DNA of 18,781 nt from Pseudomonadota bacterium (GTDB lineage: Bacteria > Pseudomonadota > Alphaproteobacteria > Rhizobiales > Rhizobiaceae): the NCBI GenBank assembly GCA_023390055.1, contig JAEWDP010000026.1, positions 1 to 18,781 of the forward strand, written 5' to 3'. Made by a program: the position numbers and the translations under genes. Shown in pieces: positions 7,303 through 15,043 of the stretch. The notes under the pieces are model-generated. The model made no database searches. It was not told the origin of the DNA and saw only the letters and a list, made by a program, of their open reading frames with translations. Numbering within the stretch: the stretch's first letter is position 1; every line of letters starts with the position of its first letter.

Positions 7303-8018
7303 GGAAGGATCTCTCTGTTTTGCTCTGGCGTGCCCAGAGGTTGCCAGCGATGAACGGTGAAGGGTGCACCACGATGGGTCTCAATGAACAGGGCGAGGCC
7401 ACCGATCTGCAATGGATGACCGTTATACTGTGAAAACCGTTGCTCAAGTTCCCGTCGAACCAGTGAAACGCGCGCCGGTTGGACCGGGCCTGTCAGCGTC
7501 ATATGAAAACGGAACTCATCCATGACGTAGGGATAACCCCATCGTACCAGATTATCGCGCTGGATATTAGACAGACGGTCCGGATGTCGCCGGTCAATAT
7601 CGACCTTTGAAAGAGGGGCACGAAATGGCTCGAAGGTCTCCACGATTGATGCGCAAAAAGCTTGCATTGGCGGATAGACGATATCCGGAACAAGCGCAAA
7701 GAAGGGGCCAAGCTGGTCGATGACGATCCTGGGAAGATTAAACGCGTTTTTCGAGGCTGCAAAATTATCGAACGCTTCGATCAGGTCTGTTTCTCTTTGA
7801 CCTTCACAAAGTTCAAATGGTGCCTTGAGGGTTGCGTGAAATCCGTAGCGTTGCGGATCTCGGACCAATCCCTGCCATTCGCCAGCAGGCATCGCAAGTG
7901 CAGTTGGTGGACCAAAGACCGTGCCAGAGAATGCGTCGCGTCCAAGCCATCTGCTGCTGGCTTCAGTCAATGAATCGTCAGGTGGTGGTGAGAAGTAGAT
8001 TGCGTAGCGCAAGGTCAT
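7299..8018 (-). CDS. DUF1045 phosphonate-cluster protein, 2H phosphoesterase fold
   Basis: The 239-residue protein carries two H-x-T motifs, FHATLKAPF (H61, T63) and FHMTLTGPV (H172, T174). These are the signature of the 2H (LigT-like) phosphoesterase superfamily, whose members hydrolyse cyclic phosphates. Proteins of this type recur in C-P lyase clusters of Rhizobiales. No phnP is seen in this window. PhnP hydrolyses 5-phosphoribosyl 1,2-cyclic phosphate, so this gene is a reasonable candidate for that step; that assignment is inference. The gene is coupled by ATGA to phnM and is separated from phnE2 by a 104-bp gap with a good Pho box. It has no strong ribosome site at the chosen ATG. Confidence 0.88.
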   Translation of the reverse strand: MTLRYAIYFSPPPDDSLTEASSRWLGRDAFSGTVFGPPTALAMPAGEWQGLVRDPQRYGFHATLKAPFELCEGQRETDLIEAFDNFAASKNAFNLPRIVIDQLGPFFALVPDIVYPPMQAFCASIVETFEPFRAPLSKVDIDRRHPDRLSNIQRDNLVRWGYPYVMDEFRFHMTLTGPVQPARVSLVRRELEQRFSQYNGHPLQIGGLALFIETHRGAPFTVHRWQPLGTPEQNREILP

Positions 8019-8094
8019 ATCCGGATGTCAGGCGATTGCGCGAAGCATATCGACATAAAATACGTGGGAACAGGACCTGCGCTAGAAGATTTGC

Positions 8095-8112
8095 ATGACA
8101 GAATGATGATAG
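8095..8112 (-). promoter_or_regulatory. Pho box before DUF1045-phnM-phnN
   Basis: On the minus strand the site reads CTATCAT-CATT-CTGTCAT. The two half-sites match the PhoB repeat CTGTCAT at 6/7 and 7/7 with the standard 4-nt spacer, pointing towards DUF1045, 77 nt upstream of its ATG. It implies an internal phosphate-starvation promoter for the last three genes. Confidence 0.65.
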
Positions 8113-8122
8113 TTGATGAAAT

Positions 8123-9475
8123 CTAGTGCGTTGGCCTACCGATCAATCGCGATCGGATCGCATTTGATATGTTATCGAACAGGAAGACGACAAAAAGGAT
8201 CAGGAGAACCATGTAGGCAACCTTGTCCCAATCAGCGTTGGTACCCATGGCCTCCAGCAGTTTAAGTCCGATACCACCCGCACCGACGGCACCGATGATT
8301 GTTGCCGAGCGTATGTTCGATTCCCAGAAGTAGAGCGACTGGGAAATGAAGACGGGCAACACTTGAGGGACGACGCCGAACCGGTTGACAAGCGCCGGAC
8401 CGGCTCCCACCGACTTTATTCCCTCGCGCTGCCTGTCGTCGACATTTTCAAGCGCTTCTGCGTAGACCTTTCCAAGTGCGCCGCTGTCGGTAAAGAAGAT
8501 TGCGGCGATGCCGGGGATCGGCCCGGGCCCGAAGGAACGGGTAAAGAACAGTGCCCAGATGAGCATGTCAATCGACCGCACGAAGTCGAATGTGCGTTTC
8601 ATCAGCCAGTTTGCGACCCGGTTCGAGGTGATGTTTCGTGCCGCGATAAATGCCAGCGGAAAGGCCAACACCGTACCAAACAATGTTCCGACGAAGGCCA
8701 TTACCAGCGTCTGCATCAGCTTGGTCAGGATGTCTGCATGCTGCCAGACGGTGTTGCCCAGGAATTCGGCAATCATGTAACCGAAATTGCTGCGACCTGG
8801 ATCCAGACGATCGCCGACAATGGCTAGATGGAGGAGCTCTCCATAGCTCTTGCCCCAGAATACGGATTTGGTATCGAATAGGAAATTCGCCCAGCCTAGG
8901 AAGCGGCGTTGGACATAGACCTGGCTTGTTCGGATTTCCGCCTGGCCTGAAAAGCCGTAATCGACAATGACCTTATTGCCATCCTGGCGGATGGCCTGCG
9001 GTGCATCAGGCTCCACTTTTGCAGAATTTTCTGTTATCTCCACGAGATAGGCATAGCCGTTGAGATGGACTTCGACCCGCTCAGATGTCACTTCGAGCCT
9101 GTTTTCCTCGCCGCCATACAAGACCCTGTAGCCACCAACCGTTGTCGGTTGCAGCCAGTCGATTGTGGCGTCAGCGGGGTACTGGCCGCGACTCGACCAT
9201 TGGACCTTTACCGACCCGTCATCCTGAAAGCGCAGGCGCGGCTGGGCGCGCCAGGAATACCAGTCCTGCACATAGAGAGTGGCACGGTCCCAGCGACCTT
9301 GCACGAAAGCCGGGCCCACGTTGAACGCGAAGAAACAGATCGTGAGATAGGCCATAACAGTACCGACGGTCACTGCCAGACCGTAACGCTGCATGAAGGT
9401 ACGGTTGAATACGTGCGGATGTTCTTTGATCAGCCGTTCACGATCAGATGCATTTACGGTGGGCACAGATCGCAT
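8123..9475 (-). CDS. phnE2: phosphonate ABC transporter permease, PhnE2 type
   Basis: This 450-residue inner-membrane permease has a first membrane helix near residues 33-53, then a large soluble insert of about 190 residues (to about 245), and then the conserved BPD-transporter core with several helices. The ATPase-contact loop reads EGIKSVGAGPALVNRFGVVPQVLP and is followed by NIRSATIIGAVGAGGIG. The start is taken at ATG 9475: AGGAG lies about 6 nt upstream, and TGATG links it to the phnE1 stop. A GTG at 9478 is also possible. It should pair with PhnE1 to form the channel for PhnD-delivered phosphonates. The long extra-membrane insert sets it apart from the E. coli PhnE but is a usual feature of the second permease in rhizobial clusters, as far as I know. 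Confidence 0.93.
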   Translation of the reverse strand: MRSVPTVNASDRERLIKEHPHVFNRTFMQRYGLAVTVGTVMAYLTICFFAFNVGPAFVQGRWDRATLYVQDWYSWRAQPRLRFQDDGSVKVQWSSRGQYPADATIDWLQPTTVGGYRVLYGGEENRLEVTSERVEVHLNGYAYLVEITENSAKVEPDAPQAIRQDGNKVIVDYGFSGQAEIRTSQVYVQRRFLGWANFLFDTKSVFWGKSYGELLHLAIVGDRLDPGRSNFGYMIAEFLGNTVWQHADILTKLMQTLVMAFVGTLFGTVLAFPLAFIAARNITSNRVANWLMKRTFDFVRSIDMLIWALFFTRSFGPGPIPGIAAIFFTDSGALGKVYAEALENVDDRQREGIKSVGAGPALVNRFGVVPQVLPVFISQSLYFWESNIRSATIIGAVGAGGIGLKLLEAMGTNADWDKVAYMVLLILFVVFLFDNISNAIRSRLIGRPTH

Positions 9476-10491
9476 CACACAAGCTCCTTGGCGGAACTGA
9501 AATGCTCCGTGTCGATCAGACGGCGACGTAGCCAGCCTGAGAACTGGTCGATGATGATGACACTGACCAGTAGCATGATAATGATCGCATAGGTCTTGGC
9601 GGCGTGATCGCGGCCGATTGCCAATCGGAAGACTTCGCCGATCCCGCCACCGCCGACTGCGCCAATGATGGTCGAGGCGCGTATGTTGATCTCCGTACGC
9701 AGCAATGTGTAGGAGACGAAGTTTGGCAGCACCTGGGGCACAATGGCAAAGCGCACGCGCTCCATCCAGCTTGCGCCGACTGCGCGCAGCCCCTCATCGG
9801 GTCTCATGTCTGTATTCTCGACGACTTCAAAGAAGAGCTTTCCGAGCGCGCCGATCGTGTGGACGGTAATGGCTATGATCGCCGCAATCGGGCCTATCGA
9901 CAGGATTGCGGTCAACAGGCCGGCGATGACGATTTCTGGAAAGGCGCGCATGATTTCCATGATACGCCGGACAAACCAGCGGGTGGCACCCGCACCAACA
10001 AGGTTGGTTGCTGCAAAGAAGCAGAGCAGGAAGGCAAGCCCACCGCCAATGATGGTCGAAATGAGTGCAATATTGATGGTAATGATCAGCTGGTAGAAAA
10101 AGTTTGGAATATAGAAGTGTTCGGTGATGTACACCCGGTCGGAGGTGTAGTCGTATTTGAGCGAGCCATCGGCATAAGGAGATGGCAGATCGAACATCGC
10201 CCGGACCACTTCCATCGGACTGTCCGGCCTGAAATTCTTCAGGAAGTCGAACAGATACGGCAAGCGTTCCACAAACTTTCCGGCATTCGCACGGTTTGCA
10301 AAGTCAAGCGAAGCAAAGAGCGCTATGAGGAAGATAACGATGCAGATTGCCGTATAGATCCGCCGCTTGTTCAATTGGCTTTGATAGTGCCTCATCACCA
10401 GCGACGCCGCAGGGCCAAGCCCATCCAGTTGTTTTTCGCTGATATCCGCCATGAGAACCGTACTTTCGCTGCAAAGCGGCGACGCCATCAT
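9475..10491 (-). CDS. phnE1: phosphonate ABC transporter permease, PhnE1 type
   Basis: The product (338 residues from ATG 10491) is a membrane permease. It has an N-terminal helix near 45-65, a periplasmic stretch of about 70 residues, a core of hydrophobic segments (for example TINIALISTIIGGGLAF) and the coupling loop EGLRAVGASWMERVRFAIVPQVLP. The sequence NIRASTIIGAVGGGGIG matches the PhnE family. The start is uncertain: ATGs at 10491, 10488 and 10452 (MADISEKQ) share the frame and none has a good ribosome site. It lies 31 nt after phnD and overlaps the phnE2 start, so the two permeases are translated together and probably form a heterodimer. Confidence 0.93.
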   Translation of the reverse strand: MMASPLCSESTVLMADISEKQLDGLGPAASLVMRHYQSQLNKRRIYTAICIVIFLIALFASLDFANRANAGKFVERLPYLFDFLKNFRPDSPMEVVRAMFDLPSPYADGSLKYDYTSDRVYITEHFYIPNFFYQLIITINIALISTIIGGGLAFLLCFFAATNLVGAGATRWFVRRIMEIMRAFPEIVIAGLLTAILSIGPIAAIIAITVHTIGALGKLFFEVVENTDMRPDEGLRAVGASWMERVRFAIVPQVLPNFVSYTLLRTEINIRASTIIGAVGGGGIGEVFRLAIGRDHAAKTYAIIIMLLVSVIIIDQFSGWLRRRLIDTEHFSSAKELV

Positions 10492-10522
10492 GATGTCGCC
10501 GCTTGAAGAAGCTGGAGGAAAA

Positions 10523-11428
10523 TCAGCCGCCGATGACGGACTTACGAGCGTCGATGATTGTCTGATAGAAGGACTGGTCGACCTTCATGTAGTCTTTGTT
10601 GTCGCCTTGGGTGTAGGCCTTGAAGCATTCATGATCTGTCTTTGGAAGGTCCATGAAATAGGCTTCGACCTTCTCGCGCATGTCTTGTGGCAGTTTGGTG
10701 TTGACCATGAGAGGGCCATTCGGAATCAAGGGCGACTTCCAGACTTCGACAAGATCATCCATGTCCAGAATGCCCTTGTTCACCATTTGATGAAGGTTGC
10801 CGCCGGTGTAGCCATCTTCCCAGTTTCCGACGCCTGAGCCGAAGGTGGTGCCAATGTCGAACTTGCCGTCGAGAATGGCGAGAACGAGGTTTTCGTGGCC
10901 GCCACCGAAGCCGGTTTCTGAATAGTATTCCTTGACGGGGGCGCCAACTTCCTTCGGCAATGCCACATTTGGTACGAGGTAGCCAGAGGTCGAATCGGGA
11001 TCGGCGAAACCGAGCTTTTTACCCTCGGTATCTTCAAGCGAGGCAATACCGGAGTCCTTGCGGGCAACCATGATCGAATAGTAACCGCTTGATCCATCCG
11101 ACTGCGTGTAGGTAAGGATCGGATCAACGGCGTTCGGGTCTTGAAGGTAGATGGCAGCGTAAGAGGATGCCCCCATGGAAGCGATATCGATCGTACCGCC
11201 AAGCAGGCCCTGGATCACGCCATTATAGTCCGGCGACGGAAAGACCTGGACCTCCTCAACGCCGGTGAATTCCTTCAATCCTTCAACGACGCATTGGGTA
11301 TTGCGGATCTGATCCGCTTCGTTTTCCGAGCCATCAAGGCCAATGCGCAAGACCTTGACGTCCTGCGCTGCAACAGTTCCTGCCAAGGCCGTGAGCGCAA
11401 CCGCGGCAAGCAGCGTTTTCTTCAGCAT
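10523..11428 (-). CDS. phnD: phosphonate-binding periplasmic protein
   Basis: PhnD captures phosphonates in the periplasm and hands them to PhnE1/PhnE2. The 301-residue precursor has a clear Sec signal peptide (MLKKTLLAAVALTALAG, cleavage likely after ...TVAA near residue 21). The mature part carries typical family segments: LRIGLDGSENEADQ, MGASSYAAI, FADPDSTSGYLVP and GGGHENLVLAI. A strong ribosome site (AGGAG) lies about 9 nt before the ATG. It is the second gene of the transporter block; the 80-bp gap to phnC contains a small hairpin. Ligand preference (aminoalkylphosphonates, phosphite or phosphate esters) cannot be read from the sequence. Confidence 0.96.
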   Translation of the reverse strand: MLKKTLLAAVALTALAGTVAAQDVKVLRIGLDGSENEADQIRNTQCVVEGLKEFTGVEEVQVFPSPDYNGVIQGLLGGTIDIASMGASSYAAIYLQDPNAVDPILTYTQSDGSSGYYSIMVARKDSGIASLEDTEGKKLGFADPDSTSGYLVPNVALPKEVGAPVKEYYSETGFGGGHENLVLAILDGKFDIGTTFGSGVGNWEDGYTGGNLHQMVNKGILDMDDLVEVWKSPLIPNGPLMVNTKLPQDMREKVEAYFMDLPKTDHECFKAYTQGDNKDYMKVDQSFYQTIIDARKSVIGG

Positions 11429-11473
11429 TAGATCATCTCCTGGTTGTCCGGAAATCCGGCGTTACATTGTCAG

Positions 11474-11495
11474 ACGGGCCCTGGAAGCGGGCCGT
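11474..11495 (-). other. small hairpin in the phnC-phnD gap
   Basis: On the minus strand ACGGCCC pairs with GGGCCCGT through one bulged C across a 7-nt loop, 13 nt after the phnC stop. It has no T-run, so it is not a terminator. It may stabilise or process the mRNA before the highly needed binding-protein cistron; this is speculative. Confidence 0.3.
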
Positions 11496-11508
11496 GCGTG
11501 ATACCGGC

Positions 11509-12360
11509 TTAGGCGCTGGCAGTGGCCAGTGCACTTGCACCGACAAATGTTCTGGCGACCCTGTCTGTCGCTGGAATATTGATGCTGGTGGAGGTCATGG
11601 CTTCGTCAACGCCGGCGCCATCGCGATCGGCACCGTAGATTTTTCTGACGGCTTCGCGATCCAGCTCGCTTGCCGGACCATCGAAGACGATCTGGCCGGC
11701 TGCCATGCCAATGATCCGTTCACAATAGTTGCGGGCAGTGTCAAGGGTGTGGAGATTGGTAACGACCGTAATACCCTCACGCTCGTTGATGTCGCGCAAC
11801 GCGTCCATGACGATCTTTGCATTCAGGGGATCGAGAGACGCGATCGGCTCGTCGGCGAGAAGCATCTTCGGTGCCTGTAAAAGCGCACGGGCGATGGCAA
11901 CCCTTTGCTGTTGTCCACCGGACAGAGTACCCGCGCGTTGAAGCGCGGTCTGTTCGATCCCGAGACGCTCAAGTGCTGCGAGTGCAAGTACCCGCTCTTC
12001 CTGTGTGAAGAGGCTGAGAAGGCTCATCGATGATGAACGGTGATTCAGGCGGCCGAGCATGACGTTTGTGAGTACATCCAGCCTTGGCACGAGATTGAAC
12101 TGCTGAAAGATCATTGCACAATCACGTTGCCAATTGCGCAGTGCCACACCCTTGAGCGTGGAAACCTCGAGGTCTCCAAAGTGAATAGAGCCCGATGAAA
12201 TGCCCTGCAGGCGGTTCATCATTCGCAGGAGGGTTGATTTTCCTGCGCCTGAACGGCCAATGATGCCGACCATCTGACCTTGTGGAATCTCCAGACTGAC
12301 ATCTGCAACAGCGATCTTTTCGCCGAAGCGTCGGGTGACATTCCTGAGTTCGAATTTCAT
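11509..12360 (-). CDS. phnC: phosphonate ABC transporter ATP-binding protein
   Basis: This is the ATPase of the PhnCDE importer, located at the cytoplasmic face of the membrane. The 283-residue protein shows Walker A GRSGAGKST (35-43), Q-loop FQQFNLVPRLDVLTNVMLG, signature LSGGQQQR (146-153), Walker B MLLADEP (166-172), D-loop SLDP and switch His204 (NLHTLDTA), all intact. About 30 residues beyond the usual PhnC end form a low-complexity A/T/S-rich tail. An AAGGGA sits directly before the ATG. It begins a transporter block (phnC-D-E1-E2) separated from phnL by 258 bp, where a degenerate Pho-box array suggests a promoter of its own. Confidence 0.96.
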   Translation of the reverse strand: MKFELRNVTRRFGEKIAVADVSLEIPQGQMVGIIGRSGAGKSTLLRMMNRLQGISSGSIHFGDLEVSTLKGVALRNWQRDCAMIFQQFNLVPRLDVLTNVMLGRLNHRSSSMSLLSLFTQEERVLALAALERLGIEQTALQRAGTLSGGQQQRVAIARALLQAPKMLLADEPIASLDPLNAKIVMDALRDINEREGITVVTNLHTLDTARNYCERIIGMAAGQIVFDGPASELDREAVRKIYGADRDGAGVDEAMTSTSINIPATDRVARTFVGASALATASA

Positions 12361-12411
12361 TCCCTTGCGTCCCTATCCGGCTGGTTCAGGGATTGGCATT
12401 AACGGGCGCAC

Positions 12412-12451
12412 ATGAAGTCCGGATGTCGTTTTTATGTCGATCCTGTTACAA
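12412..12451 (-). promoter_or_regulatory. degenerate Pho-box array before phnC
   Basis: On the minus strand four heptamers stand in exact 11-nt phase: TTGTAAC, TCGACAT, ACGACAT and ACTTCAT, with an AAAA spacer between the middle two. Each matches the PhoB half-site CTGTCAT at about 4 of 7 positions, mostly in the CAT end. Eleven-base phasing is typical of PhoB arrays. The last repeat ends 51 nt before the phnC ATG. Individual matches are weak, so this is a candidate only. Confidence 0.4.
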
Positions 12452-12595
12452 TTGCGGGCAGCCTCCAGCCGCCGTAGCATCTCGGGAGTTCTTCGGCACG
12501 AAGATGGTCGTGAACAACACGATACCGTAATGCCCCTTAGGACCAGTCGCCAATCCAGGCTTCATCGATGCGGCAGTGTTCAGCAGCTGCGGCAT
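12446..12595 (-). CDS. possible 49-residue small ORF in the phnL-phnC gap
   Basis: An ATG at 12595 opens 49 codons ending at TAA 12446. The peptide contains MKPGLATGPKGHYGIVLFTT in its middle and looks more protein-like than chance frames in the window, with about two thirds G/C in third positions. No ribosome site is visible before the ATG, and the frame continues upstream into the phnL end, so it may be the C-terminal remnant of a larger gene. I do not recognise a family. Its 3' end overlaps the Pho-box-like array, which argues against it being a functional gene. Confidence 0.22.
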   Translation of the reverse strand: MPQLLNTAASMKPGLATGPKGHYGIVLFTTIFVPKNSRDATAAGGCPQL

Positions 12596-12617
12596 AGCGA
12601 CTGAATCCAAGATTTGG
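12537..12617 (-). pseudogene. possible fragment of a hexapeptide-repeat acetyltransferase
   Basis: In another minus-strand frame, just after the phnL stop, 26 codons encode LGFSRYAAAAEHCRIDEAWI followed by GDWS and TAA. This resembles the N-terminal pattern of DapH/GlmU-like left-handed beta-helix acetyltransferases (LGRYTxxxExCxxxExxxGDYSY). Such a gene commonly follows phnL in rhizobial C-P lyase clusters. No continuation (IGKFC and the later repeats) is found, so at most a short remnant is left. The reading is tentative and competes with the 49-residue ORF in the neighbouring frame. Confidence 0.22.
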
Positions 12618-12618
12618 C

Positions 12619-13326
12619 TTATGCTGCGACCTTTCGAGGCGAAAATTGCGACACGTCGAGCACGCGATCCGCTACCGCCTCTCGCACTTCTTCGTCGTGG
12701 AAAATACCAAGCAGAGCCACACCCTTTTGTTTCTTCTCGGCAATCATCTCGACGACGACGCGTCGATTGCGCGTGTCCAGTGAGGCCGTTGGCTCATCCA
12801 GCAGAAGAATGCTGTGAGGGGTGATGAATCCACGGGCAATGTTGACCCGCTGTTGTTCGCCGCCCGAAAATGTCGCGGGTGGCAATTCCCACAACTCTTT
12901 TGGCAGATTGAGTCTGGAGAGCAACCGGGATGCCGCCTCACGCGCCTCGACGATATCCGTTCCGCGCGCAAGAAGTGGGTCCGCGACGACGTCGATCGCC
13001 GCGACACGCGGAACGGTACGCAGAAACTGACTGACATAACCGAGCGTGTGGCGACGGACATCGAGTATGGCACGTGGATCCGCTGCGGCAATATCGATGA
13101 TTCTGTCATGATGCATCACGAGGATTTGCCCGGAATCGACAGCGTAATTTCCATAAAGCATCTTGAGGATTGAGCTCTTGCCAATACCGGAGGGTCCGCC
13201 GAGGACGACACATTCGCCACTGGCGACCGAGAAGCTGACATCATTTACGACGGGTAGCTTGATACCGTCACGCAAATGCATGGTAAAACTCTTGAAGACT
13301 TCCGAGACGACGAGGGGTGTAGCCAT
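12619..13326 (-). CDS. phnL: C-P lyase accessory ABC-type ATPase PhnL
   Basis: PhnL is an ABC-fold ATPase required for C-P lyase function; it works with the PhnGHIJ core and PhnK rather than in transport. The 235-residue protein has Walker A GGPSGIGKS (43-51), signature FSGGEQQR (153-160), Walker B ILLLDEPT and His210. The N-terminal HLRDGIKLPVVNDVSFSVA stretch is typical of PhnL. A ribosome site AGGA lies 7 nt before ATG 13326, and the gap to phnK is 9 nt. It is the last gene of the core block; 258 bp without a secure gene follow before phnC. Confidence 0.95.
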   Translation of the reverse strand: MATPLVVSEVFKSFTMHLRDGIKLPVVNDVSFSVASGECVVLGGPSGIGKSSILKMLYGNYAVDSGQILVMHHDRIIDIAAADPRAILDVRRHTLGYVSQFLRTVPRVAAIDVVADPLLARGTDIVEAREAASRLLSRLNLPKELWELPPATFSGGEQQRVNIARGFITPHSILLLDEPTASLDTRNRRVVVEMIAEKKQKGVALLGIFHDEEVREAVADRVLDVSQFSPRKVAA

Positions 13327-13335
13327 GTTCGTGTC

Positions 13336-14112
13336 CTAAACCTGCAGGATGGATGAGACGAGCAATTGCGTGTAGGGTTCGTGTGGGTCGTCAAGGACGC
13401 GGTCTGTCAATCCGTGCTCAATCACGTGGCCGTCCTTCATCACCATCATTCGATGCGACAAGAGTCTCGCCACGGCGAGGTCATGGGTGACGATGATGGC
13501 CGACAGACCGAGATCGTTGACAAGGCCGCGCACCAGGTCGAGCAGGCGGGCCTGCACGGAGACGTCAAGCCCGCCGGTCGGTTCATCCATGAAGACGAGG
13601 CGGGGTCCAGTCACCAGGTTGCGGGCGATCTGCAAGCGCTGGCGCATTCCGCCAGAAAACGCACGCGGTGCGTCATCGATACGGTCGGTTTCAATTTCGA
13701 CACGGGTCAGCCAGTCGCTGGCTGTTGCCCGGATGTCGCCATAGTGTCGATTTCCAACCGCCATCAAGCGTTCTCCGACATTGGCTCCCGCGGATACTGT
13801 CATGCGCAGGCCATCGGCAGGATCCTGATGAACGAACCCCCAATCCGTGCGCATCAAAAGGCGTCGCTCGACCTCTCCCAAATGGTAGAGGTCACGGACC
13901 GTACCATCACCCATCGTGTATTCGATACTGCCGGTGGTCGGCGTCAGCCGGGTGGAAATGCAGTTGAGCAGTGTTGTCTTTCCAGATCCCGATTCGCCGA
14001 CGATGGAAAGGATCTCACCCGGCCAAAGGTCGAAGGAGACCTCCTTGCAGCCAATGCGTTGTCCATAGAATTTGGAGATATCCCTTACTCTGAGAAGTGG
14101 TGCCTCAGTCAT
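13336..14112 (-). CDS. phnK: C-P lyase accessory ABC-type ATPase PhnK
   Basis: PhnK binds the PhnGHIJ core complex and hydrolyses ATP during phosphonate breakdown. The 258-residue product has Walker A GESGSGKTT (39-47), Q-loop VHQDPADGLRM (94-104), signature FSGGMRQR (152-159), Walker B LVFMDEP (172-178), D-loop GGLDVS and switch His210 (VTHDLAVA). The QDPADGLRM region is characteristic of PhnK compared with dipeptide transporter ATPases, its closest relatives. Its ATG overlaps the phnJ stop as ATGA, so translation is coupled. Confidence 0.96.
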   Translation of the reverse strand: MTEAPLLRVRDISKFYGQRIGCKEVSFDLWPGEILSIVGESGSGKTTLLNCISTRLTPTTGSIEYTMGDGTVRDLYHLGEVERRLLMRTDWGFVHQDPADGLRMTVSAGANVGERLMAVGNRHYGDIRATASDWLTRVEIETDRIDDAPRAFSGGMRQRLQIARNLVTGPRLVFMDEPTGGLDVSVQARLLDLVRGLVNDLGLSAIIVTHDLAVARLLSHRMMVMKDGHVIEHGLTDRVLDDPHEPYTQLLVSSILQV

Positions 14113-15008
14113 TCCACGATCTCCTGCACGGCCAGAAACTCGCCGACATGCCCTTCTTTTCGTCGCTCCTCGCAGTGGTCGGTATCGGAGCAGACGAACA
14201 TGTGATGTCCCTTGTCGTCGAGAATGACTTCATCGAGATAGACATTTTCGGCGCCGCAAAGGGCGCAAGGCTTGTCAAAGTGCTGGATCTCGAACGGATG
14301 ATCCTCGAAGTCGAGGCTGACAACTTCCGTATAGGGTGGAATGGCGTAGATCCGCTTCTCACGCCCCGCACCGAACAGTTGCAGCGCCTTGGACATGTGC
14401 ATCTTCGGATTATCGAACTTCGGCGTCGGTGATGGATCCATGACGTAGCGCCTGGCGACCTTGACCGGATAGGCGTAGGTTTTCGAGATGCGGCCGTTAT
14501 GGGCGATGTCTTCGTACAGCCTCACATGCATGAGCCCATATTCCTCGAGCGCATGCATCTTGCGTGTTTCTGTTTCCCTTGGCTCGAGGAAACGTAGCGG
14601 CTCGGGAATGGGGACCTGATAGACAATCACCTGGCCGTTCGTAAGGGGGTGTTCGGGAATGCGGTGACGTGTCTGAATGATTGTCGCATCCTTGGTATGG
14701 GTTGTGACTGCGACATTGGTCACCTTCTGGAAGAAGGCACGGATGGAGACGGCATTCGTGGTATCGTCAGCGCCCTGGTCGATCACTTTCAGCACGTCAT
14801 CTGGTCCGATGATGGAAGCCGTGACCTGTACGCCGCCCGTACCCCAGCCGTAAGGCATGGGCATTTCGCGGGAGGCGAAGGGGACCTGGTAACCAGGGAC
14901 GGCAATCGCCTTCAGGATTGCCCGACGGATCATGCGCTTTGTCTGCTCGTCCAGATAGGCAAAGTTGTAGACGGCAATGCCGCCATCGGCGGGAACTTCA
15001 AGAGACAT
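14109..15008 (-). CDS. phnJ: C-P lyase catalytic radical-SAM subunit PhnJ
   Basis: PhnJ cleaves the carbon-phosphorus bond of ribosyl alkylphosphonate 5-phosphate, giving ribosyl 1,2-cyclic phosphate 5-phosphate and the alkane. The 299-residue protein has the unusual radical-SAM cysteine pattern C-x2-C-x21-C-x5-C at C248, C251, C273 and C279; the first three bind the Fe-S cluster and the last corresponds to the thiyl-radical cysteine. The conserved block PGYQVPFASREMPMPYGWG (38-56), which contains the glycine-radical region, is intact. GGAG lies about 10 nt before ATG 15008. The 137-bp gap from phnI is large compared with the other couplings in this block and contains a plus-strand sORF. Confidence 0.98.
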   Translation of the reverse strand: MSLEVPADGGIAVYNFAYLDEQTKRMIRRAILKAIAVPGYQVPFASREMPMPYGWGTGGVQVTASIIGPDDVLKVIDQGADDTTNAVSIRAFFQKVTNVAVTTHTKDATIIQTRHRIPEHPLTNGQVIVYQVPIPEPLRFLEPRETETRKMHALEEYGLMHVRLYEDIAHNGRISKTYAYPVKVARRYVMDPSPTPKFDNPKMHMSKALQLFGAGREKRIYAIPPYTEVVSLDFEDHPFEIQHFDKPCALCGAENVYLDEVILDDKGHHMFVCSDTDHCEERRKEGHVGEFLAVQEIVE

Positions 15009-15043
15009 GGCGTGTTGTCTCCATATAGCAGGAGATGGTTGTC

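Noticed and set aside
9604..10506. 300-codon plus-strand ORF opposite phnE1
   Set aside because: It is the mirror frame of a well-supported permease gene; the peptide is low in hydrophobic order, has no motif and no ribosome site.
13366..14205. 279-codon plus-strand ORF opposite phnK and the end of phnJ
   Set aside because: It is antisense to intact ABC ATPase and PhnJ coding sequence, with biased composition and no recognisable family.
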